In this document: positions 9,168 to 17,611 of the stretch, piece by piece | Layout of the letters: each line of letters begins with the position of its first letter | Position numbering within the stretch: the stretch's first letter is position 1 | DNA from: an uncultured Pseudomonadales bacterium | GTDB taxonomy: Bacteria > Pseudomonadota > Gammaproteobacteria > Pseudomonadales > Azotimanducaceae | Assembly: GCA_958296195.1 (NCBI GenBank) | Contig: OY282455.1 | Span: 1-64,000, forward strand | Reading direction: 5' to 3' | DNA length: 64,000 nt | The notes under the pieces: model-generated | What the model was told of the DNA's origin: nothing | Seen by the model: the letters and a program-made list of their open reading frames with translations, nothing else | Databases searched by the model: none | Made by a program: the position numbers and the translations under genes

Positions 9168-9233
9168 ATGCACGACCATAGCTACTTCAGCAACCTGATC
9201 TGGCAGATCGCCGACCTGCTGCGCGGCCCCTAA
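9168..9233 (+). pseudogene. Stub of a type I restriction methylase gene (hsdM 5' end)
   Basis: ATG 9168 opens a 21-codon frame reading MHDHSYFSNLIWQIADLLRG plus P and then TAA. The segment HSYFSNLIWQIADLLRGP is the near-invariant beginning of many HsdM proteins, where a Tyr-Arg-Pro stretch and the rest of the N-terminal domain would follow. Nothing resembling the remaining HsdM protein follows. I read it as a truncated relic left by deletion; the translated match is short but very specific. Confidence 0.6.
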
Positions 9234-9273
9234 TACCTAGGTAGCTAGGCGTTTGAGCGGTGGTTCTCCGCTC

Positions 9274-10107
9274 TCAAGGCCAGCCGGCCCCGGCGTAGGG
9301 CGCCTCCACCACTTCAATGCGCCCAGAGCGCTCCTTGCGGCAGGTTTCCGGGTCGGAGGTGGAGCAGGTTAGGATGTGCAGCAGGTTGCCTCCCAACATG
9401 CAGGCGAAGGCGCCTTGGTCGGTGGAGACGCGGTGGGTGACCGTGCCGCCCTCCGTCAAGCGTAGGCATTCGTTGGTGGAGGGGGAGGCAACCCAGACGC
9501 CACCGGCTTCGTCCAGGCAGAGGCCGTCCGGCACGGCGCCGTCGGCCAGGGTGGCCCAGACGCGGCGGTTCTCCAAGTCTCCATCGGGCGTTAGGTCGAA
9601 GGCGGTTAGGCGTGCGCCCCAGGTTTCGGCGACGATCAGTTGGCCGCCATCCGAGGTAATGACCGTGCCGTTGGGGAATAGCATGTCCGTAGCGACGGTT
9701 CGGGCGGTGCCGTCGGCGTCCACGGCGATCAACACCGCTGGCGTAGGCTTCTTCTGCTGGTGCAGGTCGAAGCCGAAATTGCCCACATAGGCGCAGCCGC
9801 GGCTGTCCACCACCATGTCGTTTAGGTGGAAGGCGGCCAGATTGTAGAGGTCGGTGTGGGTGCGCAGGGTTTCGCCATCCCAAATGAGCAGACACCGGTC
9901 CTGCATGGACACTACGACTAAGCGGCCGTCCGGCAGCCAGCCCAAGCCGGAAGGTGCGTTGGGAACGGACAACACCGGCTTGACGACGCCGTCCGCCGCC
10001 ACCGTGACCACCTCCCCAGCATGCATGTCCGAACACCAGAGCTTGCCGTCATGCCAGCGCGGTCCTTCCGGGAAACAGAGGCCGGCGGCGAGAACTTCGG
10101 GCTTCAT
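9274..10107 (-). CDS. SMP-30/gluconolactonase family protein
   Basis: 277 residues forming a six-bladed beta-propeller of the SMP-30/LRE type. The first-blade motif GLCFPEGPRWHDGKLWCSDM contains the metal-ligand glutamate (PEG). HLNDMVVDSRGCAYVGNFGF supplies the asparagine/aspartate ligands, and VPDGLCLDEAGGVWVA the late aspartate. Such enzymes hydrolyse sugar lactones or other lactones with a divalent metal. No signal peptide is visible, so it is probably cytoplasmic. The substrate cannot be inferred, and the neighbours give no pathway. Confidence 0.85.
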   Translation of the reverse strand: MKPEVLAAGLCFPEGPRWHDGKLWCSDMHAGEVVTVAADGVVKPVLSVPNAPSGLGWLPDGRLVVVSMQDRCLLIWDGETLRTHTDLYNLAAFHLNDMVVDSRGCAYVGNFGFDLHQQKKPTPAVLIAVDADGTARTVATDMLFPNGTVITSDGGQLIVAETWGARLTAFDLTPDGDLENRRVWATLADGAVPDGLCLDEAGGVWVASPSTNECLRLTEGGTVTHRVSTDQGAFACMLGGNLLHILTCSTSDPETCRKERSGRIEVVEAPYAGAGWP

Positions 10108-10228
10108 GCCGCCAGTTTACCCGACAAATCGCCGACGGTCAGAAGAGCATGATGCGAGACGTCATGGTTGGGGAAGGCTCCGCCAGCGCTTAGCGGCGGC
10201 GCTGGCCGAACCTTGCCAGCTCGACCCC

Positions 10229-10498
10229 TCAATAGGTGCGCAGGACGTATCCCCGCTCGATCATGCAGTTTCGGTAGCCCTCAAAGGAGAGGGAGTCCTT
10301 GGTGATGGGTGCGGTGGGTTCGACTTGATGCGCTTTGGAGCAATGGCCTTGGTCGCGCTTGTAGTCCCGTTCGGTCTTGGCGGCGTCGGCCTGCCAGAAG
10401 TGGGTGGCTAGATTGGATTGGCCGCCGGCGGCGCAGGCACCGAGGACCACAACAAGGGGAAGGGAAATCATCAGGTTGCGGAACGTTTGCTGGTTCAT
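10229..10498 (-). CDS. Small putative lipoprotein
   Basis: 89 residues. The N terminus NLMISLPLVVVLGAC ends in a lipobox (LGAC, cysteine near residue 22), predicting a lipid-anchored envelope protein. The mature part is hydrophilic and has two further cysteines, in QGHCSKAH and YRNCMIERGY. The pattern SFEGYRNCMIERGYVLR is reminiscent of small lipoproteins whose C terminus ends 'CM..RGY', but I assign no function. A purine-rich AGGAGACT sequence lies just upstream of the start. Confidence 0.72.
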   Translation of the reverse strand: MNQQTFRNLMISLPLVVVLGACAAGGQSNLATHFWQADAAKTERDYKRDQGHCSKAHQVEPTAPITKDSLSFEGYRNCMIERGYVLRTY

Positions 10499-10825
10499 GG
10501 TTAGTCTCCTTTCTTGCCTCCCGGCAATGTAGGTTTTTTATTCCTACGGATGAATTTACCTAACCAAAAAAGGGATTGCAAACATTTTTTTCGATGTCTT
10601 CTAAGGCTAAGGATGGATTTGGGGAGGTTGATCACCCCTAGCCTGCTTCGTTCTTCTTCCACGCCTCTGCAAGCGGACCTCCCTAGGGCGCACTTCGGCT
10701 AGGGCTGTCACAAATTCGTCACCGAATCATCACAGATTCTTCAAGCGCCGTGGTTAGTTTCGTCGCCGATGCGGGCCTGGAACGGGATTTTAGTGGGCGG
10801 CGCACCCCAAAGTCGAAGAGGATTC
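10499..10825 (+). other. Intergenic region upstream of the repeat lipoprotein
   Basis: This 327-base stretch separates two divergent lipoprotein genes. It holds the Pho-box-like array described separately at 10705-10748. Elsewhere it contains A- and T-runs near 10560-10590 and no recognisable coding sequence. Confidence 0.4.
10705..10748 (+). promoter_or_regulatory. Putative PhoB box array (11-bp direct repeats)
   Basis: Four consecutive 11-bp units read CTGTCACAAAT, TCGTCACCGAA, TCATCACAGAT and TCTTCAAGCGC. The first three keep the TCAC core in exact 11-bp register, as in Pho boxes, where CTGTCAT-type 7-mers are separated by four AT-rich bases. The array ends about 77 bases before the ATG of the repeat lipoprotein, a normal place for a PhoB-activated promoter. 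This suggests phosphate-starvation control of that gene and the following TonB-dependent receptor. It is inferred from sequence only. Confidence 0.55.
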
Positions 10826-13800
10826 ATGACTGTGGAAGGTTTCTGCCGGATTGCCGCGCTCTGGTTTGCTGCGCTCTCGTTGGCCGCTTGCGGCGGCTCA
10901 TCGGACAATGTTTCGCCCGGTTCCGTAGTGATAGAGGTGCCTGTCGAAGGCGGCGGGGATGGCGACGACGGCGACGATGGGGACGACGGGAATGATGGGG
11001 ATGATGGTAACGATGGCGATGGAGGAGACGGAGGCAATGGCGGCGATGGCATGACCGTGGCCACGGTGATCCCCGCCCACTTGCAGTCCGCCATAACGGA
11101 CTCCGGCCAAACTGCGGACGCCGGCTTCGGCGGCAAGCCCATCTACACCATCGACGTGGCGGCTCTGACCGACGGGGTGCTGGACCCCACCGGCCTAGTG
11201 CTCGGCAATGACTACATCTTCGAGATTTCCGGCGGCGCCGCCCGCGTGTCCCCGCCGGAAGGCGCATCCCCTAGCAGCGGCGGCGGTCTGCCGGATTGCC
11301 AGCTTAAAGTGGCCGCCGGTGGCGTGGTCGTCGGCGGCAGTTCGACGGACTTTCTGGTGATCGATCGAGGCTGCGCCCTGATGGCGGAAGGCAGCATGGA
11401 GCAGCCCATCGTCTTCACCGCCAAGCGGGAAGTAATGGGCAATGTGGAGAACAACGACCGGGGGCTTTGGGGCGGCTTGGTCATCAATGGCTACGCGCCC
11501 ATCAACGACTGCCCGGAAGGGGCTGGCGGCGGCACCGATGCCTGCACCAAGGAGGGGGAGGCCAACTCCGGCGTCTTCGGTGGCGCCAACGGCAGTGACA
11601 ACTCCGGTGTGCTGCGCTATGTCAGCGTGCGCTTCGCCGGCGCCAGCGTGAACCCGGAGAATCAGCTGAACGGCATCGCCTTCCAAGCGGTGGGCAGCGG
11701 CACCACGGTGGACTACGTTCAGGTCCACAACAACCTTGACGACGGGGTGGAGTTTTTCGGCGGCACGGTGAGCGCCAAGCATCTGGTGCTCACCGGCAAC
11801 GCCGCCGACTCCCTGGACTGGACGGACGGCTGGACCGGGCGCATTCAATACCTCTACATCGAGCAGACCGACGCCGCCGACAACGCCATTGAGGCGAACA
11901 ACCGCGAAGGCAACGAAGGCGCCATGCCGCGCTCCAACCCGACCATCGCCAACATGAGCGTTCTCGGCAAACCCGACGAGCGCGCCCTGCGCCTCCGCCG
12001 CGGCACTGGCTTGGCGCTGCGCAACAGCTTCATTGACGGCTCTGAGCGCTGCATCCGGGTGGACGGCGCCAGCCGTGATCTGCTTGGCACCGACCTAACC
12101 ATTGAGGGCGTCAGCCTAGCCTGCGCCCAAACCCATGATCGGGATGGCGACGGCACCGTGCAGGCGTATTTGGACGGCGCCGTCAATGTGTCGCAGAACG
12201 GCGACCGGGTGACGCCGGTGGGCATCAGCGACACCTTCTTTGACAACACCGACTACATCGGCGCATTCGGTGCTGAAAACTGGGCCGCCGGCTGGACCTA
12301 CCGCAATTCCGTCAGCCAACCCATGCAGCCGGACTTCGGCTGCCCGGACGGCACCACGGTCTCCAGCCGAACCCTGGACGGCGTGCGGGTTTGCCAGCTA
12401 ACCGGCACCATCACCAGCGACCTGCTGTTGACCAGCAACAACCGGTACGAGTTGGTGGGCAAGGTGGTCATCGGCGGCGACAACGAGGCATCCGCCACTC
12501 TGACGGCACAGGCTGGGACGACCATTTACGGCGGCACCGACGAGGACTTCTTGGTGATTTCCCGTGGGTCCCGGATCGTCGCCAACGGCACCCGCACGGC
12601 GCCGGTCACCCTGACCTGCCTTTCCGACCTGACCGGGGAGGCGGACATCGCCAGCACCCGTGGCGAGTGGGGCGGCTTGGTCATCAATGGCAACGCGCCC
12701 ATCAACGACTGCCCGGAAGCCGCTTCCGGCGGCACCGCGCAATGCACCAAGGAGGGCGAGGCCAATTCTGGCCTGTTCGGCGGCGCCGACCCCAACGACA
12801 GCAGCGGTGTCCTGCGTTACGTCGTGGTCAAGTACGCCGGCTCCAACGTTAACCCGGAGAACCAGCTAAACGGCATCGCCTTCCAAGGCGTGGGCGCCGG
12901 CACCGAAGTCGATTACGTCCAAGTCCACAACAACTTGGACGACGGCGTGGAGTTTTTCGGCGGCACGGTCAGCGCCAAGCACATGGTGCTCACCGGCAAC
13001 GCCGACGACTCCTTGGACTGGACCGACGGCTGGCAAGGCGGCATCCAATATCTGGTCATCGACCAAGCGGACAACACCGGGGACAACGGCATTGAGGCGG
13101 ACAACCGCGAGGGGGACGAGGCCGCCGAACCGCGCTCCCTGCCGCGCATCGCCAACATGACCCTGTCCGGCAATCCGGGGGAGCGGGCCATTCGGCTGCG
13201 CCGCGGCACCGGCCTTGAGCTCTACAACTCCGTGGTGCAGAACAGCGAGCGGTGCCTGCGGGTGCAGGGGGACTCCCTGAATCAATTGGGCACCGGCATC
13301 AAGTTCGATGGCGTCAGCTTCGACTGCTCCACCGTGGTGGAGGGTGACGACACCGGCACCATCAACAATCTGCTTGGCGACAGCAACGTATCGACCACGG
13401 GCCAGGTGGTCAGCGCCGCAGACCTGTCCGGCGACGCCCTGTTCGAGCCGACCAACTTCATCGGCGCGGTGCAGAACGCCGCTGAGGACTGGACCTTGGG
13501 CTGGACTGTCGGCATGCCCAACGTGGCAACGGACTTCGACTGCCCCGTGGGCACCACCGAAATCGCCGCCATCGACGATCGGCAGACCTGCCAGATGTCC
13601 GGCACCATCACCGGCAACCTCACCTTGACCCGCAACCACTACTACATCCTGGACGGCAAGGTCACGGTGGGCGGCGCTGCGGCTTCCGGCGTGTTGAACA
13701 TCGAGTCCGGCACCACCATCATCGGCGATGATCCGGAAGACTTCCTCGTCATCTCCCGAGGCTCCCGGATTGAAGCCAACGGCACGCGGAATGCACCCAT

Positions 13801-14719
13801 CACCATGACCGCGGTGGAGGATGTAAACGGCGACATTGCCGACCCGGTAAACACCCAAGGGCTGTGGGGCGGCTTGGTCATCAACGGCTATGCGCCCATC
13901 AACGACTGTCCCGAAGGCGCCACTGGCGGCACCGCCCAATGCACCAAGGAGGGCGAAGCCAACTCCGGCCTGTTCGGCGGGGACGACCCGAACGACAGCA
14001 GCGGCACCCTGCGCTACCTCGTAGTCAAGTACGCCGGCGCCAATGTCGATTCGGAGAACCAACTGAACGGCATCGCCTTCCAGGGCGTGGGCAGCGGCAC
14101 CACGGTGGACTACATCGAGGTTTACAACAACTTGGACGACGGCGTGGAGTTCTTCGGCGGCACTGTCAACGCCTCCCATGTGGTACTGGTCGGCAACGCC
14201 GACGACAGCTTGGACTGGACCGACGGCTGGCGGGGCGGCATTCAGTACCTGCACATTCAGCAGAGCAGTTCCGCCGGGGACAACGGCATTGAGGCGGACA
14301 ACCGCGAGGGCGACGAACAGGCCACGCCGATTTCCGAACCCCACATCGCCAACATGACCATTCTGGGCAATCCCGGCGAGCGGGCCATCCGCCTGCGCCG
14401 CGGCACAGGCCTGCACCTTTACAACTCCAGGGTGTCCGGTTCCGAAAAGTGCCTGCGCGTCCAAGGCGAGTCCCTGAGCCTGCTGAACACCCGCATCACG
14501 TTCGCCGGGGTGGGCTTGGACTGCACCACGGTGGCCGAAGGCGATGACGTGGCGGCGGTGCAGGCGTTCCTGGACGGCGCCGCCAACGTCATCCAAGGCG
14601 ACGGCACCCCGACGCCGGTGTCCCTGCCGGCCCGGTTTGATGACGCCGGCAGCACCATAAGCGGCTCGGATGTGGGCAATTGGGGCCGCGGTTGGACCGT
14701 TGGCGTGAGCAGCAACTAG
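10826..14719 (+). CDS. Large triple-repeat surface lipoprotein (beta-helix-like)
   Basis: 1297 residues from ATG 10826. A signal with lipobox SLAAC ends near residue 16. A linker made almost only of Gly, Asp and Asn follows (near residues 41-75), encoded by short tandem repeats and probably flexible or calcium-binding. The rest is three repeats of about 400 residues; the shared block WGGLVINGYAPINDCPEG is encoded near 11467, 12668 and 13866. Each repeat also carries C-TKEGEANSG, NNLDDGVEFFGGTV, SLDWTDGW and ERAIRLRRGTGL. This resembles right-handed parallel beta-helix proteins partnered with TonB-dependent receptors. Asp/Gly-rich loops suggest metal binding. The function is unknown. It is followed by a receptor gene 39 bases downstream, so they probably form one unit. 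Confidence 0.8.
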   Translation: MTVEGFCRIAALWFAALSLAACGGSSDNVSPGSVVIEVPVEGGGDGDDGDDGDDGNDGDDGNDGDGGDGGNGGDGMTVATVIPAHLQSAITDSGQTADAGFGGKPIYTIDVAALTDGVLDPTGLVLGNDYIFEISGGAARVSPPEGASPSSGGGLPDCQLKVAAGGVVVGGSSTDFLVIDRGCALMAEGSMEQPIVFTAKREVMGNVENNDRGLWGGLVINGYAPINDCPEGAGGGTDACTKEGEANSGVFGGANGSDNSGVLRYVSVRFAGASVNPENQLNGIAFQAVGSGTTVDYVQVHNNLDDGVEFFGGTVSAKHLVLTGNAADSLDWTDGWTGRIQYLYIEQTDAADNAIEANNREGNEGAMPRSNPTIANMSVLGKPDERALRLRRGTGLALRNSFIDGSERCIRVDGASRDLLGTDLTIEGVSLACAQTHDRDGDGTVQAYLDGAVNVSQNGDRVTPVGISDTFFDNTDYIGAFGAENWAAGWTYRNSVSQPMQPDFGCPDGTTVSSRTLDGVRVCQLTGTITSDLLLTSNNRYELVGKVVIGGDNEASATLTAQAGTTIYGGTDEDFLVISRGSRIVANGTRTAPVTLTCLSDLTGEADIASTRGEWGGLVINGNAPINDCPEAASGGTAQCTKEGEANSGLFGGADPNDSSGVLRYVVVKYAGSNVNPENQLNGIAFQGVGAGTEVDYVQVHNNLDDGVEFFGGTVSAKHMVLTGNADDSLDWTDGWQGGIQYLVIDQADNTGDNGIEADNREGDEAAEPRSLPRIANMTLSGNPGERAIRLRRGTGLELYNSVVQNSERCLRVQGDSLNQLGTGIKFDGVSFDCSTVVEGDDTGTINNLLGDSNVSTTGQVVSAADLSGDALFEPTNFIGAVQNAAEDWTLGWTVGMPNVATDFDCPVGTTEIAAIDDRQTCQMSGTITGNLTLTRNHYYILDGKVTVGGAAASGVLNIESGTTIIGDDPEDFLVISRGSRIEANGTRNAPITMTAVEDVNGDIADPVNTQGLWGGLVINGYAPINDCPEGATGGTAQCTKEGEANSGLFGGDDPNDSSGTLRYLVVKYAGANVDSENQLNGIAFQGVGSGTTVDYIEVYNNLDDGVEFFGGTVNASHVVLVGNADDSLDWTDGWRGGIQYLHIQQSSSAGDNGIEADNREGDEQATPISEPHIANMTILGNPGERAIRLRRGTGLHLYNSRVSGSEKCLRVQGESLSLLNTRITFAGVGLDCTTVAEGDDVAAVQAFLDGAANVIQGDGTPTPVSLPARFDDAGSTISGSDVGNWGRGWTVGVSSN

Positions 14720-14758
14720 GCGACTAGGGTTTTGACGTTGTTGACAGCGGACGAGCGC

Positions 14759-17428
14759 ATGAAAAACAACCTGCCACTCCGGCTTTGGGCGGCCTTGGCG
14801 GCGGCCGCCGCCCTCGCCGGAACCGCCTACGGCCAAGAGGCTGAAGGAGGCGCGGCAACGGCGCCGACCGACGCAGTGGTGGAGGAGGTCATCGTCCTGG
14901 GCAAGTTCATCCCGGACGAGAAGCGCACCACCTCGGAGGTCTCCAACCTCCTGGACGCGGAGGCGCTGTCGCTGCTGGCGGACACCAGCGTGGGGGATGC
15001 GCTCTCCCGCGTCACCGGCCTGAGCCTGGTGGGCGGCAAATACGTCTATGTGCGGGGCTTGGGGGAAAGGTACTCCTCGACCCTGCTCGACGGCGCACGC
15101 ATCTCCTCGCCGGTGCCCTTCCAGAAGACGGTGCCGCTGGACATCGTGCCCAACAGCATCGTGCGCAGCCTGCTGGTGCAGAAGACCTTCTCCCCCTCCT
15201 ATCCGGGGGACTTCAGCGGCGGCGTCGTGCTGATTCGCACCAAGGCGACGCCGGAGGAGAACTACGCCTCCGTGAAGGTGCAGGTCGGCGGCAATTCCGA
15301 AACCACCGGCGGCGACGGCCTTTCCTATCACGGGGGCGACGACGACAACTGGGGCTTTGACGACGGCACCCGCAACATCCCGGACAACATCAAGGTGCTG
15401 ACCAGCGAGCAGTTTGAAGCCACGCCTTGGCCGCAGAGCGCCGACTTGGGGGCCAGCTTCCACAACTTCTGGCACATCCGCGAGAAGGACAAGCTGAAGC
15501 CCAACTGGACCGGGGACGCCGAGGGCGGCTACCGCTACGACTTCAACAACGGCATGTCCGTGGGCGTGTTGGCGGCCGGCAAGTACAGCAACGACTACCA
15601 GAACCGCGACAAGGACTTTCGCCGCTACGAGTTCACCGGCGTCGATGGCGGCAGCACCCAGACGGTGGACTACCGGCAGTTCACCACCCGCCAAACCATC
15701 AACTGGAGCGGCTTCCTGAACCTCGGTTTGGAGCTGAACGACAACCACTCCGTGCAGTTCTCGCAAGTAATCCTGCGGCAAACGGACGATGAGACCCAGC
15801 AGTTCCGCGGTCTTTCGAGCGAGGACGACGTCACCTCCGGCACCGAGGTGGTCAGCTACCGCCTGCAATGGACGGAGAACTACATCCGCTCCACCCAATT
15901 GAAGGGAGAGCACTACTTCGACATCGGCGGCTTTGACCAGATGCGCGTGGCTTGGCGGGCGGTGGATGGGGCCGCCACCCGTGACGCACCCGACACCCGC
16001 ACCTACACCTACGCCCAGAACTCCCAAGGCCTGGAGGAGGTGGTCACCCCGGGCCGCCAAGCGGAGGGAGACCTGCGCGAGGTGTTTCAGGCGCCGGACC
16101 GGGCCTTCTCCAAACTGCGGGACGAAATCGAGGAATACGGAGTCGATGCCGAAGTTCCCTTTGCCCTAGGCGGCATGGACGTCACGGTCAAGGCCGGCTG
16201 GTCCAACTACGAGCGCACCCGCGCCAGCCGTTCCCGCTTCTTCCGCTTCGACCTGACCTCCTTTGCGCCCAGCCACATCGGCCTGATGACGCCGGAGCAG
16301 CTCTTCGGGCTGGACAATTGGGGCAAGCGCTATCTGGACGTGCGGGACTTCTCCGCCGGCGCCGCCAACGCCAGCGGCATCTTCCCCTTTGCGGATTCCG
16401 GGGAGGAAACCTCCGCCTACTACGGTGGGATCGATGCGCAAATCACTCCGCGCATTCGCCTCGCGGTGGGGGTCCGCCAGGAGGAGACCACCCTGTCAGC
16501 GGACGCCTACGGCGGCAACACGGAGGCCGGCACCAGCAACGACGTGCGGCGCAGGTACAGGGACACCTTGCCGGCGGCCTCCCTCACCTTCGAGTTCGTC
16601 AACGACCTGCAGTTGCGCCTAGCCTACTCCGAGACCGTGAACCGCCCCAGCCTCTTGGAGATCACCGGCACCACCATCCGCAACCCGGAGGACTCCAACC
16701 TTTACCGGGGCAACGTGTTCCTGCAGCCGGCCAGCCTGCAAAACCTGGACGCCCGTTTGGAGTGGTACTTCGGCGCCGCGGACAGCCTTTCCCTTGGCGT
16801 CTTCCGCAAGACGTTCGACGACCCCATCGAAATCGGCAAGGTGCAAGCGCAGAACGACATCTACACTTGGTTCAACGGTGAGGAGGCGGAACTGGACGGC
16901 ATCGAGCTGGAGCTGCGCAAGGACCTGCCCTTCGCCGAATGGTTCGGCTGGAGCGAAGCCTTCAACCACTTCACCTTGAACGCCAACGTCTCCTTCATCC
17001 GCTCCAGCGTGGTGCTGTTCGGCGCCGGGGAGAGTCCGGCGGACGTGCCCGTCACCGGCGCCCGCCGCATCGCCCAGCTATTCGAGAACGAGCGCGACCT
17101 CACCGGCCAGTCCGACGTGTTGGGCAACCTGATCCTCAGCTACGCCAACTACGACCGCGGCATCGAAAGCTCCTTGGCCTACAACTACACCGGGGAGCGC
17201 ATCATCCTAGTGGGCGCGGAGAGCGCCCCGAACATCGTTGAGGAGGCCAACGGCGAACTCGACTTCCTGCTCCGCTACAGCTTCGAGCTGTTCAACAGAG
17301 ACCTGGAGGCAGAACTGAAGGTCAAGAACCTGCTCAACAGCAAAGTGGAATGGACCCAAGGCGGCCTGCCGTACGAAAGCTACAAGCCGGGCGTCAGCTA
17401 CAGCTTGGGCGTTAGGGCAACGATCTGA
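14759..17428 (+). CDS. TonB-dependent outer-membrane receptor
   Basis: 889 residues from ATG 14759. The signal peptide is MKNNLPLRLWAALAAAAALA followed by GTAYGQ. A TonB-box-like EEVIVLGKF precedes the plug, which contains VGDALSRVTGLSLVGGKYVY, VRGLGERYSSTLLDGA and YPGDFSGGVVLI. The beta-barrel covers the remaining residues and ends SYSLGVRATI, lacking the usual terminal aromatic residue. Such receptors import scarce ligands across the outer membrane using TonB energy. The upstream lipoprotein, 39 bases away, is a likely substrate-binding partner, and a Pho-box-like array lies ahead of the pair. A 112-bp piece of this gene (16523-16634) is duplicated at 19822-19933. Confidence 0.9.
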   Translation: MKNNLPLRLWAALAAAAALAGTAYGQEAEGGAATAPTDAVVEEVIVLGKFIPDEKRTTSEVSNLLDAEALSLLADTSVGDALSRVTGLSLVGGKYVYVRGLGERYSSTLLDGARISSPVPFQKTVPLDIVPNSIVRSLLVQKTFSPSYPGDFSGGVVLIRTKATPEENYASVKVQVGGNSETTGGDGLSYHGGDDDNWGFDDGTRNIPDNIKVLTSEQFEATPWPQSADLGASFHNFWHIREKDKLKPNWTGDAEGGYRYDFNNGMSVGVLAAGKYSNDYQNRDKDFRRYEFTGVDGGSTQTVDYRQFTTRQTINWSGFLNLGLELNDNHSVQFSQVILRQTDDETQQFRGLSSEDDVTSGTEVVSYRLQWTENYIRSTQLKGEHYFDIGGFDQMRVAWRAVDGAATRDAPDTRTYTYAQNSQGLEEVVTPGRQAEGDLREVFQAPDRAFSKLRDEIEEYGVDAEVPFALGGMDVTVKAGWSNYERTRASRSRFFRFDLTSFAPSHIGLMTPEQLFGLDNWGKRYLDVRDFSAGAANASGIFPFADSGEETSAYYGGIDAQITPRIRLAVGVRQEETTLSADAYGGNTEAGTSNDVRRRYRDTLPAASLTFEFVNDLQLRLAYSETVNRPSLLEITGTTIRNPEDSNLYRGNVFLQPASLQNLDARLEWYFGAADSLSLGVFRKTFDDPIEIGKVQAQNDIYTWFNGEEAELDGIELELRKDLPFAEWFGWSEAFNHFTLNANVSFIRSSVVLFGAGESPADVPVTGARRIAQLFENERDLTGQSDVLGNLILSYANYDRGIESSLAYNYTGERIILVGAESAPNIVEEANGELDFLLRYSFELFNRDLEAELKVKNLLNSKVEWTQGGLPYESYKPGVSYSLGVRATI

Positions 17429-17493
17429 GAAAGGACCGGCCTATCTCTCTGAACGCTCAGTCGGTAGCGCTGTCGGCCGCCAAGCTTGGCGTT

Positions 17494-17553
17494 GAACAGG
17501 GGGGTTCCGAACGATAGGTGCAACAAGTTCTGCTGATGGCTTGCAGCGAGGGT
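17494..17553 (+). repeat. Direct repeat, left copy, bordering the methyltransferase cassette
   Basis: This 60-base stretch just downstream of the TonB receptor begins GAACAGGGGG and ends GCAGCGAGGGTG. It recurs at 19932-19992 with a few differences near its start. The two copies bracket the cytosine methyltransferase and its companion gene. Confidence 0.85.
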
Positions 17554-17611
17554 GGCAAAACCTCCCGCCTCAACTGCATAATGCTCCCAGCGCCTTGAGT
17601 TGGAAACGGGC

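Noticed and set aside
12866-16060. Very long reverse-strand open frame (1064 codons) opposite the repeat lipoprotein and TonB receptor
   Set aside because: Composition is His/Val/Ala-Gly rich, typical for antisense of GC-rich coding DNA. Both forward genes have signal peptides and recognisable motifs, so this is a shadow.
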